Assembly (NCBI RefSeq): GCF_940143175.1
Contig: NZ_OW659496.1
Coordinates: 372,001 to 436,000, forward strand
Length of the DNA: 64,000 nucleotides
Source of the DNA: Erysipelothrix amsterdamensis
Lineage (GTDB): Bacteria > Bacillota_I > Bacilli_A > Erysipelotrichales > Erysipelotrichaceae
Reading direction: 5' to 3'
The position numbers were made by a program, and so were the translations under genes. Each line of letters begins with the position of its first letter. Within the stretch, counting starts at the first letter, position 1. The notes beneath the pieces are model-generated. The model was not told where the DNA came from and ran no database searches. It saw only the letters and a program-made list of their open reading frames with translations. Shown here one piece after another: positions 1 to 7,241 of this stretch.

Positions 1-75
1 ATTTCCTGCGCCGAAAAACATCGAAAATAACATTAAACTAACAGATAATAACTGTGATTTTGATAATTTATTCAT
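1..75 (-). CDS. Branched-chain amino acid carrier, BrnQ-like (N-terminal 25 residues only)
   Basis: The gene starts at an ATG complementary to 73-75 and runs off the left edge of the window. A ribosome binding site (TAAGGGG, complement of about 85-91) precedes the start. The visible residues begin MNKLSKSQLL and end in FSMFFGAGN. A hydrophobic first helix ending in FFGAGN near residues 20-25 is typical of BrnQ-type branched-chain amino acid symporters of the inner membrane. Only the first helix is visible, so the family call rests on that motif and the substrate is inferred. Confidence 0.6.
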   Translation of the reverse strand, partial: MNKLSKSQLLSVSLMLFSMFFGAGN

Positions 76-150
76 ATATAATACCCCTTAAAATTTTAAT
101 TTCATTTTCTAATTAAACTTTAATGAACAAATATTGTCAATAATAATCAT

Positions 151-176
151 AAAAAAAAGAGCCACTTAAGACTCTT
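151..176 (-). terminator. Rho-independent terminator of the YdcF-like gene
   Basis: On the minus strand a 7-bp stem (AAGAGTC/GGCTCTT, one G-U pair) with a TTAAGT loop is followed by a run of T. It lies just past the stop of the gene at 187-1230. Confidence 0.7.
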
Positions 177-186
177 TAAGAATAAA

Positions 187-1230
187 TTAGAGTAAACTCG
201 CAAGAAAAATAAGGGAATAGGCAAGCCCATTAAGGCTGAGATGAATGCGACGATGCATAACCATTAACGCAATAAACTCGCGAATCATTGCATTGGGCAC
301 AAAATAGGCAGCAGTTTTCGCGCCAATGCCTTGCGCATCTAAACCAACCTGGCGAGCATATTGACTGGCTCTAAATATATGAAATGTGTTTGAACTAAAA
401 AGACAGGTATAGGGATGATTTAATGCGTAGGCATCCATCATTTTCTTAGAAAACAACATATTTTCATAGGTTGTCGTGGACTGTGTTTCCATCAGTGCAT
501 GTGACTTTGGGATGTCATGTGCAAGTGCATAATCACGCATTGCTTGACCTTCAGGAACACACTCATCTTCACCTTGTCCACCACTAAAAATAAGAAGAGG
601 CGGAACTTTTTGATGGTGATAATACTCGAGTGCGACATCAATTCGAGCGGCCAGAAGAGGTGGAACTTCATTACCATTTCGAAGACCACTACCCAAAACA
701 ATAATAAAATCGCAATCTTTATGGGGCTTAAAAAACTGATAGAGAAATGAGGACGATAAAAAATTTATAAAAACAAATATTAAATAAATGCATGAAAAGG
801 TGATACAGGCTAAAAGGGTGTGGGCCCATCGCAGTTCCTGTGGAATTGAATTCGAAAGCAAGGGGATTACAAAGATAAACACAATTAAACCCAAAGCAGC
901 AAAAAGCGTTAATAAATTTGAAAAACGAATCCCTTCTTTTTGAATTAAGTGTTTCGCATTCTTAATAAGGCCAATAATGAGTATATAGTAACCCAGAAGA
1001 AAAACGAGAAGGACTAGAATCATTAAGCATAATGAAATCGCACGAAGAAGAGGGTTCTCATATGTGAACGAAAGTGCAATGAAATCAAGTGCGATGAGCG
1101 ACATCAACATATTAAATAAAAATCCATTGAAGATACGTCCGCGATTTCGTTTAAAAGATAAGAAAAGAATTCCCCCTAAAACTACACACAGTAACGAGAG
1201 TATTAACACTACTGAATAATCTGCCATCAT
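187..1230 (-). CDS. YdcF/SanA-like DUF218 membrane protein
   Basis: This 347-residue protein has about five hydrophobic segments in its first 170 residues. A DUF218 domain follows (about 170-320), with DFIIVLGSG, the FSGGQG loop and a TTTYENMLFSK stretch typical of YdcF-family proteins. Family members such as SanA and ElyC act at the envelope, but the reaction is unknown. Two ATGs are adjacent at the start. AGGAGG is better spaced for the second (complement of 1225-1227), so the protein may be one residue shorter. It is a single gene with its own terminator, divergent from the GNAT gene. Family confidence is high; function is not assigned. Confidence 0.75.
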   Translation of the reverse strand: MMADYSVVLILSLLCVVLGGILFLSFKRNRGRIFNGFLFNMLMSLIALDFIALSFTYENPLLRAISLCLMILVLLVFLLGYYILIIGLIKNAKHLIQKEGIRFSNLLTLFAALGLIVFIFVIPLLSNSIPQELRWAHTLLACITFSCIYLIFVFINFLSSSFLYQFFKPHKDCDFIIVLGSGLRNGNEVPPLLAARIDVALEYYHHQKVPPLLIFSGGQGEDECVPEGQAMRDYALAHDIPKSHALMETQSTTTYENMLFSKKMMDAYALNHPYTCLFSSNTFHIFRASQYARQVGLDAQGIGAKTAAYFVPNAMIREFIALMVMHRRIHLSLNGLAYSLIFLASLL

Positions 1231-1322
1231 CGACCCTCCTTTTTTGATTATTATACCCTAAAAGTGTCCTAGACAGAACTTGCGTGTTTTTTAAGGTATA
1301 ATAACATCAAGGAGTGTGACCA

Positions 1323-1859
1323 ATGATAGAGATACGTAAACTACAAAAAGAAGACATGAAATTACTTTGGGAATATGCATTTCAAAAAGAAAGACCGTGG
1401 ATGTCCTTTGATGCGCCCTTTCTTGACGAACATCTTCCGTTATCTTATGAAGATTTTGAGGCATCACGACTGGAATTATACTTAGATGTGGATTTCAGGC
1501 AGGGAATTTTTAAAGATGGTCGATTAATTGGACTTGTATCGTATTACTGGGAATCATATAAAACACGATGGCTTGAGTTTGGAATTGTTATTTATGATGA
1601 GAAGGAATGGGGGCATGGACTTGGAAGTTCATGTGCCATGTTTTGGATGGATCAACTCTTTACAGCCTTTCCGGATATACAACGTCTCGGATTTTCAACC
1701 TGGTCGGGGAATAAAGCAATGATGGGTGTTGGTGAAAATATTGGAATGACTTTGGAAGGTAGAATCCGAAGTGTTCGCTACTACCAAGGTGAGTATTACG
1801 ATGCATTAAAATACGGTATGCTTCGTGAAGAGTGGGATGTTAAACGGAGAATGTTTTAA
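1323..1859 (+). CDS. GNAT family N-acetyltransferase (RimJ/RimL-like)
   Basis: This 178-residue protein has the GNAT layout. The N-terminal strand MIEIRKLQKED leads into the fold, and WGHGLGSS near residues 97-104 corresponds to the acetyl-CoA pyrophosphate-binding motif A. The C-terminal GMTLEGRIRSVRYYQGEYYD block is typical of RimJ/RimL-type enzymes. The acceptor substrate cannot be read from the sequence. CAAGGAG lies 9-10 bases before the ATG, and a TATAAT-like -10 sits at 1297-1302. Its TAA overlaps the next gene's ATG (TAATG), so the pair is probably translationally coupled. Confidence 0.8.
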   Translation: MIEIRKLQKEDMKLLWEYAFQKERPWMSFDAPFLDEHLPLSYEDFEASRLELYLDVDFRQGIFKDGRLIGLVSYYWESYKTRWLEFGIVIYDEKEWGHGLGSSCAMFWMDQLFTAFPDIQRLGFSTWSGNKAMMGVGENIGMTLEGRIRSVRYYQGEYYDALKYGMLREEWDVKRRMF

Positions 1860-2290
1860 TGGACATTCAAGCGTATATTGATCAAGGTGAAGGCGCCTTT
1901 AAACAACAATACATCCTGTTGTTTAATGCCATCAAGTCCTCCATACCAAAAGGATTTGAATTAATTATGCAATACAATATGCCTTCATTTGTAGTGCCAT
2001 TATCGTTATATCCAAAAGGATATCGTGGTGATCCTACCGTACCCTTACCATTTATTAGTTTGGGATATCAGAAACATCATATTGGTCTTTATCATATGGG
2101 GATCTATGCACAACCGGAAATATTAAGTTGGTTTGAAACATCCTATCAACAATCTGTCTCAACCAAATTAAACATGGGGAAGTCGTGCATCCGATTTACA
2201 AAGACTACTGAAATTCCGATCCAACTCATTCAAGAACTTGTGGCCAAAATAACACCGCAAGCTTGGATTGAAATATACGAAAACAGCTGA
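1859..2290 (+). CDS. DUF1801 domain protein
   Basis: This 143-residue soluble protein resembles the DUF1801/YdhG-like fold (SCP2-like iron-chaperone superfamily). Typical segments are an early LFNAIKSSIP stretch, MQYNMPSF near residue 40, and a central HHIGLYHMG strand. It overlaps the preceding acetyltransferase by one base and is followed by a terminator that overlaps its last codons, so the two form a closed operon. I cannot assign a reaction. Confidence 0.65.
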   Translation: MDIQAYIDQGEGAFKQQYILLFNAIKSSIPKGFELIMQYNMPSFVVPLSLYPKGYRGDPTVPLPFISLGYQKHHIGLYHMGIYAQPEILSWFETSYQQSVSTKLNMGKSCIRFTKTTEIPIQLIQELVAKITPQAWIEIYENS

Positions 2291-2304
2291 AAGGCTGTTT
2301 TTTT
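2281..2304 (+). terminator. Rho-independent terminator of the GNAT–DUF1801 operon
   Basis: AAACAGC/GCTGTTT with a six-base loop is followed by T residues. The stem overlaps the stop codon of the DUF1801 gene. Confidence 0.8.
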
Positions 2305-2309
2305 ATAGA

Positions 2310-2350
2310 TTGACAATAAATGATTGACTGTATATGCTGTGTATACACAG
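2310..2350 (+). promoter_or_regulatory. Promoter and palindromic operator of the GntR/ABC operon
   Basis: TTGACA (2310-2315) is spaced 17 bases from TATGCT (2333-2338). The 14-base perfect palindrome CTGTGTATACACAG (2337-2350) overlaps the end of the -10 and the predicted transcription start. A dimeric repressor bound there would block transcription. The obvious candidate is the GntR protein encoded immediately downstream, as for YtrA-type autoregulators. Confidence 0.65.
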
Positions 2351-2361
2351 AAAGGGTCCTT

Positions 2362-2736
2362 ATGAACATATACATCAAAACAGAATATGATTTACCCATT
2401 TATGAACAAATAGTTGTTCAGATTAAACAAGCAATTGGAAAAGGTACGCTCAAACCCCATGAAGCCATGCCCTCGATTCGATTTCTGGCCAAAGAATTAC
2501 AGGTAAGTGTGATTACGACCAAGAGAGCGTATGAAGAACTGGAAAAAGCAGGATATCTTTATACAATACCGAGTAAGGGATCATATGTCTCTGAGCTTGG
2601 AAAAGATAAACTTTATAAAGATTCTGTAAGTTCCATTGAGTCACATCTTGATTCAATTATCACCATTGCGAAAAATGCTGAGATTTCAAAGCAGGATTTA
2701 ATCGAACTTTTAGATGCGGCATACGAAAAAGAATAG
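2362..2736 (+). CDS. GntR family regulator, YtrA subfamily
   Basis: I start the protein at the ATG at 2362 (about 124 residues) because AAAGGG precedes it and an in-frame ATG further upstream has no ribosome binding site and overlaps the promoter. The N-terminal winged helix (about 8-75) shows PIYEQIVVQIKQAI, the LKPHEAMPSIRFLAKEL recognition region and GSYVSELG. The short alpha-helical tail of about 45 residues, lacking a large effector domain, is typical of the YtrA subfamily. Such regulators usually repress an adjacent ABC transporter operon and respond to cell-wall-active compounds. It is followed directly by ABC genes. Confidence 0.8.
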   Translation: MNIYIKTEYDLPIYEQIVVQIKQAIGKGTLKPHEAMPSIRFLAKELQVSVITTKRAYEELEKAGYLYTIPSKGSYVSELGKDKLYKDSVSSIESHLDSIITIAKNAEISKQDLIELLDAAYEKE

Positions 2737-2754
2737 AAACGGGAAAGAAAAATT

Positions 2755-3408
2755 ATGAAAAACGCAATCAAACGACAGTACTCACTTTTTAAATCATTAT
2801 ACACATATAAAACATTTTTAATATTAATGTTGATGATATGTATCTATGCTTTAGTATTTCAAGAATATCGTATCAACCCAGGCATCTGGACCCTTATCTT
2901 TTTTACTCAAAAAAATTGGAAAAGTTATGTTTCACTACGATATCAATCCAAAAAAACTTTTTTTGTCGATATGCTCGGCGTAAGTCTCATTACATTTATT
3001 TTTAATGCCATGATTATCGCGTTTTTCTATTTTGGACTTCGAAGTATTTTTGGTCCTGAAATACTGATGTCTGGAGAAGAAATGGTGCACTACCAACAAG
3101 CTGGATTAAATATAAAACAGATTTCAGACGATCTCTTTTGGAAAGAAATTTATAAGAGCATGGCCATACTGTATATCGTAGGGATCATACAAGTATTCAG
3201 TTTAACGCGTATTTATAGAATTCATAGTGATCGTCCTAAAGAAATGGGAACGGTTGCCTTGAAAATTATCATCGTAATTACATTGATCGGCTGTACTGTA
3301 AGTCTGCCTCTACCACTCCTCTATAAAGTAATTATTGGGAGTCTTGCATCGCTTATACTCATATATCAAAACTATAAATACGCTGTAAGTCATTTCGACT
3401 TAATATAA
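2755..3408 (+). CDS. Multi-pass membrane protein of the GntR/ABC operon
   Basis: This 217-residue protein has about five or six hydrophobic helices (near 20-40, 75-100, 140-160, 170-190 and 192-210) and lysine-rich loops. No family motif is recognisable to me. It lies 18 bases after the regulator gene and 10 bases before the first ABC ATPase, so it probably supplies a transmembrane half of the transporter, as the odd permease subunits do in ytr-type operons. The role is inferred from position only. Confidence 0.6.
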   Translation: MKNAIKRQYSLFKSLYTYKTFLILMLMICIYALVFQEYRINPGIWTLIFFTQKNWKSYVSLRYQSKKTFFVDMLGVSLITFIFNAMIIAFFYFGLRSIFGPEILMSGEEMVHYQQAGLNIKQISDDLFWKEIYKSMAILYIVGIIQVFSLTRIYRIHSDRPKEMGTVALKIIIVITLIGCTVSLPLPLLYKVIIGSLASLILIYQNYKYAVSHFDLI

Positions 3409-3418
3409 AGGAGAAACT

Positions 3419-4165
3419 ATGTCAAACTACTTAACCGTCGACCATTTTGGTCGTAAATTTGAAGGCTCATTTGAAATCAAACCGATGTCGTTTGAAATCA
3501 TGTCAGGAACAATCTGCGGTGTTTTTGGAGAAAATGGGGCCGGGAAAACGACCTTGATGAACATGATGATGCAGATGTATCAACATACTTCAGGCTCAAT
3601 TAAATTCGGTTCAAATCCACAAATCCGTTCATTATCGGCATATATACCCGATACAATTCCCTACCCTGTGCACATGACACTTCAAGAAATTGTAACCCTA
3701 GAATCCTTGTTAATTCCGACATGGAATCAGAGGTTGTTCGAAAAATATCAGCTTCAATTTAATTTGGACTTAAAAACACCCTTAAATAAACTAAGTTTGG
3801 GTGAGAAACAACAACTTATGTTTTGTATCGCGCTTGCGACTGAAGCAAAACTGTATATTTTAGATGAACCTACTGAAGGCATTGATCCATTTAAGCGTGA
3901 TGAATTCATCAGGTTACTCCATGAAAATATTTATAATCAAGAAGCAATCGCAATGATATCAACCCATAATGTGAAAGGAATTGAAAACTTACTGGATTAT
4001 ATTTTATACATGGAAAAGGGAGCGTGTGTACTTTTTACAGATATCGAACAATTTCCACACGCAGCTCGAAAATGCCTAGCAGAACGTCATCTAGATTTAA
4101 GTGTATTTGATAGAAATCCGAGTTTGGATCAATTTATTCAAATGATGCAAGGGTGTAACGCATGA
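3419..4165 (+). CDS. ABC transporter ATP-binding protein 1
   Basis: This is a 248-residue ATPase with Walker A GENGAGKT (37-44), a signature region LSLGEKQQL in place of LSGGQ, and Walker B LYILDEPTEGIDP followed by the D-loop. The H-loop is in MISTHNVKG. AAAGGAG precedes the ATG. Its last codon and stop overlap the next ATPase gene by 4 bases (ATGA). The sequence is closest in style to YtrB/YxlF-type ATPases serving small exporters or antibiotic-response systems. Confidence 0.85.
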   Translation: MSNYLTVDHFGRKFEGSFEIKPMSFEIMSGTICGVFGENGAGKTTLMNMMMQMYQHTSGSIKFGSNPQIRSLSAYIPDTIPYPVHMTLQEIVTLESLLIPTWNQRLFEKYQLQFNLDLKTPLNKLSLGEKQQLMFCIALATEAKLYILDEPTEGIDPFKRDEFIRLLHENIYNQEAIAMISTHNVKGIENLLDYILYMEKGACVLFTDIEQFPHAARKCLAERHLDLSVFDRNPSLDQFIQMMQGCNA

Positions 4166-4986
4166 TCCACATAAACAATCTAAAAATCCAACGTGATACA
4201 TTAACATTTGATATTCCTAAACTTAACTTAGAGTTCGGGAAGTTGATTTTGGTGGTTGGTCCAAATGGTAATGGGAAAACAACACTACTTAAGTTGTTAA
4301 GTGGTGGCCTAAAACCAGATCTTGGAAATGTGACCATTCATAACCAATCTGCCCATGACTATGCGATAACAGAAGGTATTTGTTATATTCCTTCTCAATT
4401 TCCATTTAAAACATCGATTCAATTATCAGATTTAGGAGGTTATGGGGAAGCACTTATTCCTAATTGGGATTTTAAGTTATTGATGCAACAAGCACGGGAA
4501 ATGGGATTTTCAAATCTAAATCGTATCGATGAAATGTCTCAAGGACAACGCCAACAAATTCTGTATCATTTCATGATGCAGAAACAGAGTAATCTTTATC
4601 TTTTGGATGAACCTGGCCTCGGTCTTGATGCACGTCATCTTAAAATACTACGAGAGGATATTCAAACAAAATTACTTCATGTAGATCACACTGTGATCAT
4701 TGCAACCAATTCGCTTGAACATTTTGAAACCATTGCGGATGAAATTGTCCTAATGTCCAAAGGTCAGTGTATTGTTTCGGACACTGTTGAAAATCTTAAA
4801 GATCGCTATCAGGGAATTACTCAAGAGGAGTGGCATAAAACAAAAAATGATGATGCCATGGTAGGGATCTTAAATTCGGGTGTATACGTAATTGATACTA
4901 AAGTACATCATTATGAAAGGATGCAACGCTTAAACCTCACTCCAATATTAAAAGCGCTACTTGAACAACATGAAAACATATCTTAA
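4162..4986 (+). CDS. ABC transporter ATP-binding protein 2
   Basis: This is a 274-residue ATPase with Walker A GPNGNGKT (33-40), signature MSQGQRQQI and Walker B LYLLDEPGLGLD. It diverges clearly from its neighbour, and the glycine-rich loops are irregular. The H-loop position reads TNSLEHF, with Asn-Ser where the switch histidine is usually found, so its ATPase cycle may be weak or asymmetric. That point is my reading, not shown by data. The last 65 residues form an extra C-terminal extension. Confidence 0.8.
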   Translation: MIHINNLKIQRDTLTFDIPKLNLEFGKLILVVGPNGNGKTTLLKLLSGGLKPDLGNVTIHNQSAHDYAITEGICYIPSQFPFKTSIQLSDLGGYGEALIPNWDFKLLMQQAREMGFSNLNRIDEMSQGQRQQILYHFMMQKQSNLYLLDEPGLGLDARHLKILREDIQTKLLHVDHTVIIATNSLEHFETIADEIVLMSKGQCIVSDTVENLKDRYQGITQEEWHKTKNDDAMVGILNSGVYVIDTKVHHYERMQRLNLTPILKALLEQHENIS

Positions 4987-5386
4987 ACAATCCTTTTTCA
5001 GAAGTCGTCTTCTCGGTGGAGTCGTCATACTCATGAGTGATTTACTATTTCTTGTATTATTTCGCAACATGATGTCATTTGAAATGCTAAGCAGTATCTG
5101 GTTTCTTGGAAGCAGTATAATGATGGGTGTATCCTTAAATAATGCTACTAAAACATTCAATGATGAAAATCATCTGATACAACTAAGATCGCTAGGCTTT
5201 ACCTCAAATGAAATTAAACACGAATTTGAGAACTTAGTTATGAGAAGTTTTATCTCACTGATACTTATGCGCATTATGTTGATATTGCTTACACATACAT
5301 TCTCAAGCAGAAGACTGTTTATACTCATTGTTGCTTTATTAAGTTACACTGCGCTTTTGAAGTGGTCTTCAAGTCATAAAATATAA
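4970..5386 (+). CDS. Small membrane protein, last gene of the GntR/ABC operon
   Basis: About 138 residues from the ATG at 4970, which overlaps the end of ATPase 2 by 17 bases. A TTG three codons upstream is also possible but less likely. Hydrophobic helices lie near 15-35, 40-60, 90-105 and 110-130. There is no recognisable family motif. It completes the order regulator, membrane protein, ATPase, ATPase, membrane protein, and probably belongs to the same exporter-like complex. Confidence 0.55.
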   Translation: MKTYLKQSFFRSRLLGGVVILMSDLLFLVLFRNMMSFEMLSSIWFLGSSIMMGVSLNNATKTFNDENHLIQLRSLGFTSNEIKHEFENLVMRSFISLILMRIMLILLTHTFSSRRLFILIVALLSYTALLKWSSSHKI

Positions 5387-5389
5387 AAA

Positions 5390-5397
5390 AGCCCCAC
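5390..5397. terminator. Left arm of a bidirectional terminator split by the IS element
   Basis: AGCCCCAC here is the exact complement of GTGGGGCT at 7228-7235. If the 1818-base IS and one copy of its TAA duplication are removed, the two arms become a hairpin with a GCATAATAA loop, flanked by A and T tracts. That would have terminated the ABC operon and the convergent pseudouridine synthase gene. Confidence 0.75.
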
Positions 5398-5400
5398 GCA

Positions 5401-5403
5401 TAA
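5401..5403 (+). repeat. 3-bp target duplication (TAA), left copy
   Basis: TAA here and TAA at 7222-7224 directly flank the element ends. Three-base duplications are common in the IS3 family. Confidence 0.7.
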
Positions 5404-5428
5404 TGATAAGCTCCCCTTAAAGTAGACA
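5404..5428 (+). repeat. IS left inverted repeat
   Basis: The 25 bases start TGATAAGCTCCCC and end AAGTAGACA. Six positions differ from the right repeat. Confidence 0.8.
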
Positions 5429-5471
5429 CCCGAAATAAATAAAATCGGGCACTACAAAAAAGGAGGAGCTT
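5408..5471 (+). promoter_or_regulatory. IS leader able to hide the OrfA ribosome binding site
   Basis: AAGCTCC (5408-5414) in the left repeat is the exact complement of GGAGCTT (5465-5471), which overlaps the AGGAGG ribosome binding site of OrfA. Between them, CCCGA/TCGGG (5429-5433 and 5445-5449) forms an inner stem. A transcript entering from outside could fold to block translation. Confidence 0.45.
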
Positions 5472-5476
5472 TTTCT

Positions 5477-6181
5477 ATGGGGAGAAAGAATAAATATCCA
5501 GCCGAAATAAAAGAACAAGCAATTAATGAATATTTGAATGGCATAAAAGGTGCACCAGAAATAGCTGAAGAATTATCTATTGATTCTAGTACATTACGTA
5601 GTTGGGTGAAAAAGTATCAAACTTATGGTATTGAAGTTTTTTCAGATAAAGATCGAAACAAAAGTTATTCGAAAGAGCTCAAGGAATCCGCAATTAGGGA
5701 TTATCTTGAAGGCGCAGGTTCTCTTAAAGATATTAGTATTAAATATGGTATAAGTTCCCATGAGGTTTTGCGCGGATGGATAAAAAAGTATAATAGACTT
5801 GAAACTATAAAGGATTACGATCCTAAAGGAGAAGTCTATATGACAAAAGGTAGAAAAACAACAATTGAGGAGCGTCAGGAAATTGTCGCATATTGTATTG
5901 AACATGACTACGATTATAAGGGGACTGCTGAGCGCTATGAACTTTCTTATGCTCAGGTTTATCAGTGGGTGAAAAAGTATAACGAATTGGGAGATGATGG
6001 TCTTCTTGATAAACGTGGCAAGCGAAAACAAGAAGATCAACTTAGTAATGAAGAACGTTTAGAACGTAAAGTAAAACTACTTGAAAGACAACTCGAACTG
6101 AAAGAACGCGAGAACATTCTATTAAAAAAAGTGAAGGAAATCGAAAGGGGGCGATATTCTCCAAAGCAAAACAAGAAGTAA
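5477..6181 (+). CDS. IS3-family transposase OrfA
   Basis: This is a 234-residue DNA-binding half of the transposase. Three related helix-turn-helix units can be seen near residues 5-55, 62-110 and 128-185, each ending in a W-(I/V)-K-K-Y type recognition helix. A leucine-rich coiled coil (about 195-220) for dimer formation follows. AGGAGG lies 10 bases before the ATG. IS150-type OrfA proteins are usually about 170-180 residues, so one repeat is extra. It ends in a TAA just before OrfB. Confidence 0.9.
   Translation: MGRKNKYPAEIKEQAINEYLNGIKGAPEIAEELSIDSSTLRSWVKKYQTYGIEVFSDKDRNKSYSKELKESAIRDYLEGAGSLKDISIKYGISSHEVLRGWIKKYNRLETIKDYDPKGEVYMTKGRKTTIEERQEIVAYCIEHDYDYKGTAERYELSYAQVYQWVKKYNELGDDGLLDKRGKRKQEDQLSNEERLERKVKLLERQLELKERENILLKKVKEIERGRYSPKQNKK
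6124..6131 (+). other. Programmed -1 frameshift site (A7G)
   Basis: OrfA reads TTA AAA AAA GTG across seven A residues. Slipping back one base gives a reading frame that is open from here into OrfB without a stop. This is the standard way IS150-group elements make the OrfAB transposase. Confidence 0.75.
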
Positions 6182-6192
6182 AGTATCTCGCA

Positions 6193-7140
6193 GTGCAGGA
6201 ACTACATCATAAACATGGCTGGAGTATTCAGTGGATGTGTAAGGTACTTAAAATCGCAAGAAGTAGTTATTATAAATGGACGCATCGTGTTGAAACAAGC
6301 AATGAAATTGAAAATCATGAGCTTTGCAATCTCATTCTTGATTATGATGAACTATTTGGACATATCTTAGGCTATCGACGCATGACGGATTGGATCAATG
6401 AGTTGAATAGCGTTCAATATAACTCGAAGAGGATTCATAGACTCATGAAGATGCTAGGGGTGAAATCAGTGATTCGTCAAAAGTCTAAAAAATATTCACG
6501 AAGCACTCCTGAAATCACAGCTGAAAATATTTTAAATCGAAATTTCTTTGCCGCAAAACCGAATGAAAAATGGCTGACAGACGTCACAGAATTTAAGATT
6601 AAAGGTTCAAGTAAGAAACTATATCTCAGTGCGATTATTGATCTTTATGATTTAAGTGTTGTGGCGTATCAAATAAGTGATCGGAACAATAATCAACTTG
6701 TGTTTGATACTTATCATAAAGCTATCGCGAGATATCCAGAGGCAAAACCTTTATTTCACAGTGACCGCGGATTCCAATACACAAGTAGGGCATTTAGGAA
6801 ACAGCTAGAAGATCAAGGAGTGATGCAAAGTATGTCTAGAGTGGGACATTGTATTGATAATGGTCCTATGGAAGGATTTTGGGGAACAATCAAATCAGAA
6901 ATGTACTACCCTAATGAATTCAGTACAAGAAGCGAATTGAAGAAAGCAATTGAAGTGTATATTGATTTTTATAACAACAAGAGACTTCAGAAACGCTTCA
7001 AAAACAAAACACCAATGATGGTTCGAACTGAAGCGCTAGGAACAGAGACACCTGTAGTCTACGCGATTCCAACTAACAAGAAGATTGAAGCTTACTGGTC
7101 AAACATTAGAGAAAAACAAATGCAGTCACTTGTAGCATAA
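6193..7140 (+). CDS. IS3-family transposase OrfB (DDE integrase)
   Basis: The protein is 315 residues from a GTG at 6193, but the frame is open upstream to the slippery site, so the active product is probably the OrfAB fusion. The catalytic triad is visible: D in WLTDVTEF, D in FHSDRGFQY, and E in GPMEGFWG about 35 residues later. The N-terminal HTH_21 helices include QWMCKVLKIARSSYYKW. It belongs to the rve integrase core family. No truncation is seen. Confidence 0.92.
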   Translation: MQELHHKHGWSIQWMCKVLKIARSSYYKWTHRVETSNEIENHELCNLILDYDELFGHILGYRRMTDWINELNSVQYNSKRIHRLMKMLGVKSVIRQKSKKYSRSTPEITAENILNRNFFAAKPNEKWLTDVTEFKIKGSSKKLYLSAIIDLYDLSVVAYQISDRNNNQLVFDTYHKAIARYPEAKPLFHSDRGFQYTSRAFRKQLEDQGVMQSMSRVGHCIDNGPMEGFWGTIKSEMYYPNEFSTRSELKKAIEVYIDFYNNKRLQKRFKNKTPMMVRTEALGTETPVVYAIPTNKKIEAYWSNIREKQMQSLVA

Positions 7141-7142
7141 AA

Positions 7143-7178
7143 AAGATGATTCATCATAAAGTGATAAATCATCTTGGA
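7143..7178 (+). terminator. Hairpin after OrfB
   Basis: AAGATGATT (7143-7151) pairs exactly with AATCATCTT (7167-7175), followed by a T-rich stretch. It probably ends the transposase transcript inside the element. Confidence 0.55.
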
Positions 7179-7196
7179 TATTTTATTTATTTCACC

Positions 7197-7221
7197 TGTC
7201 TACTTGACAGGGAGCAGTTCA
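7197..7221 (-). repeat. IS right inverted repeat
   Basis: Read on the minus strand it starts TGAACTGCTCCC and ends AAGTAGACA, matching the left repeat at 19 of 25 positions. Confidence 0.8.
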
Positions 7222-7224
7222 TAA
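7222..7224 (+). repeat. 3-bp target duplication (TAA), right copy
   Basis: TAA directly after the right end of the element, matching 5401-5403. Confidence 0.7.
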
Positions 7225-7241
7225 TAAGTGGGGCTTTCGTT

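Larger units (their letters stand above)
5404..7221 (+). mobile_element. Intact IS3-family (IS150-group) insertion sequence, 1818 bp
   Basis: Both ends begin TGA...GACA as imperfect 25-base inverted repeats (19 of 25 match), bounded by a TAA duplication. Inside are a helix-turn-helix OrfA and a DDE OrfB in the -1 frame, with an A-rich slippery site between them. No frame is broken and the duplication is perfect, so the insertion looks recent and possibly active. At 1.8 kb it is longer than the usual 1.2-1.5 kb because OrfA carries an extra helix-turn-helix block. Confidence 0.9.

Noticed and set aside
2320-2361. Longer N-terminus for the GntR regulator
   Set aside because: It would start inside the promoter and contain the operator; the ATG at 2362 has AAAGGG and matches the family start.
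5642-6040. Minus-strand 132-residue open frame inside the IS
   Set aside because: Antisense to OrfA, without a ribosome site or protein family features.
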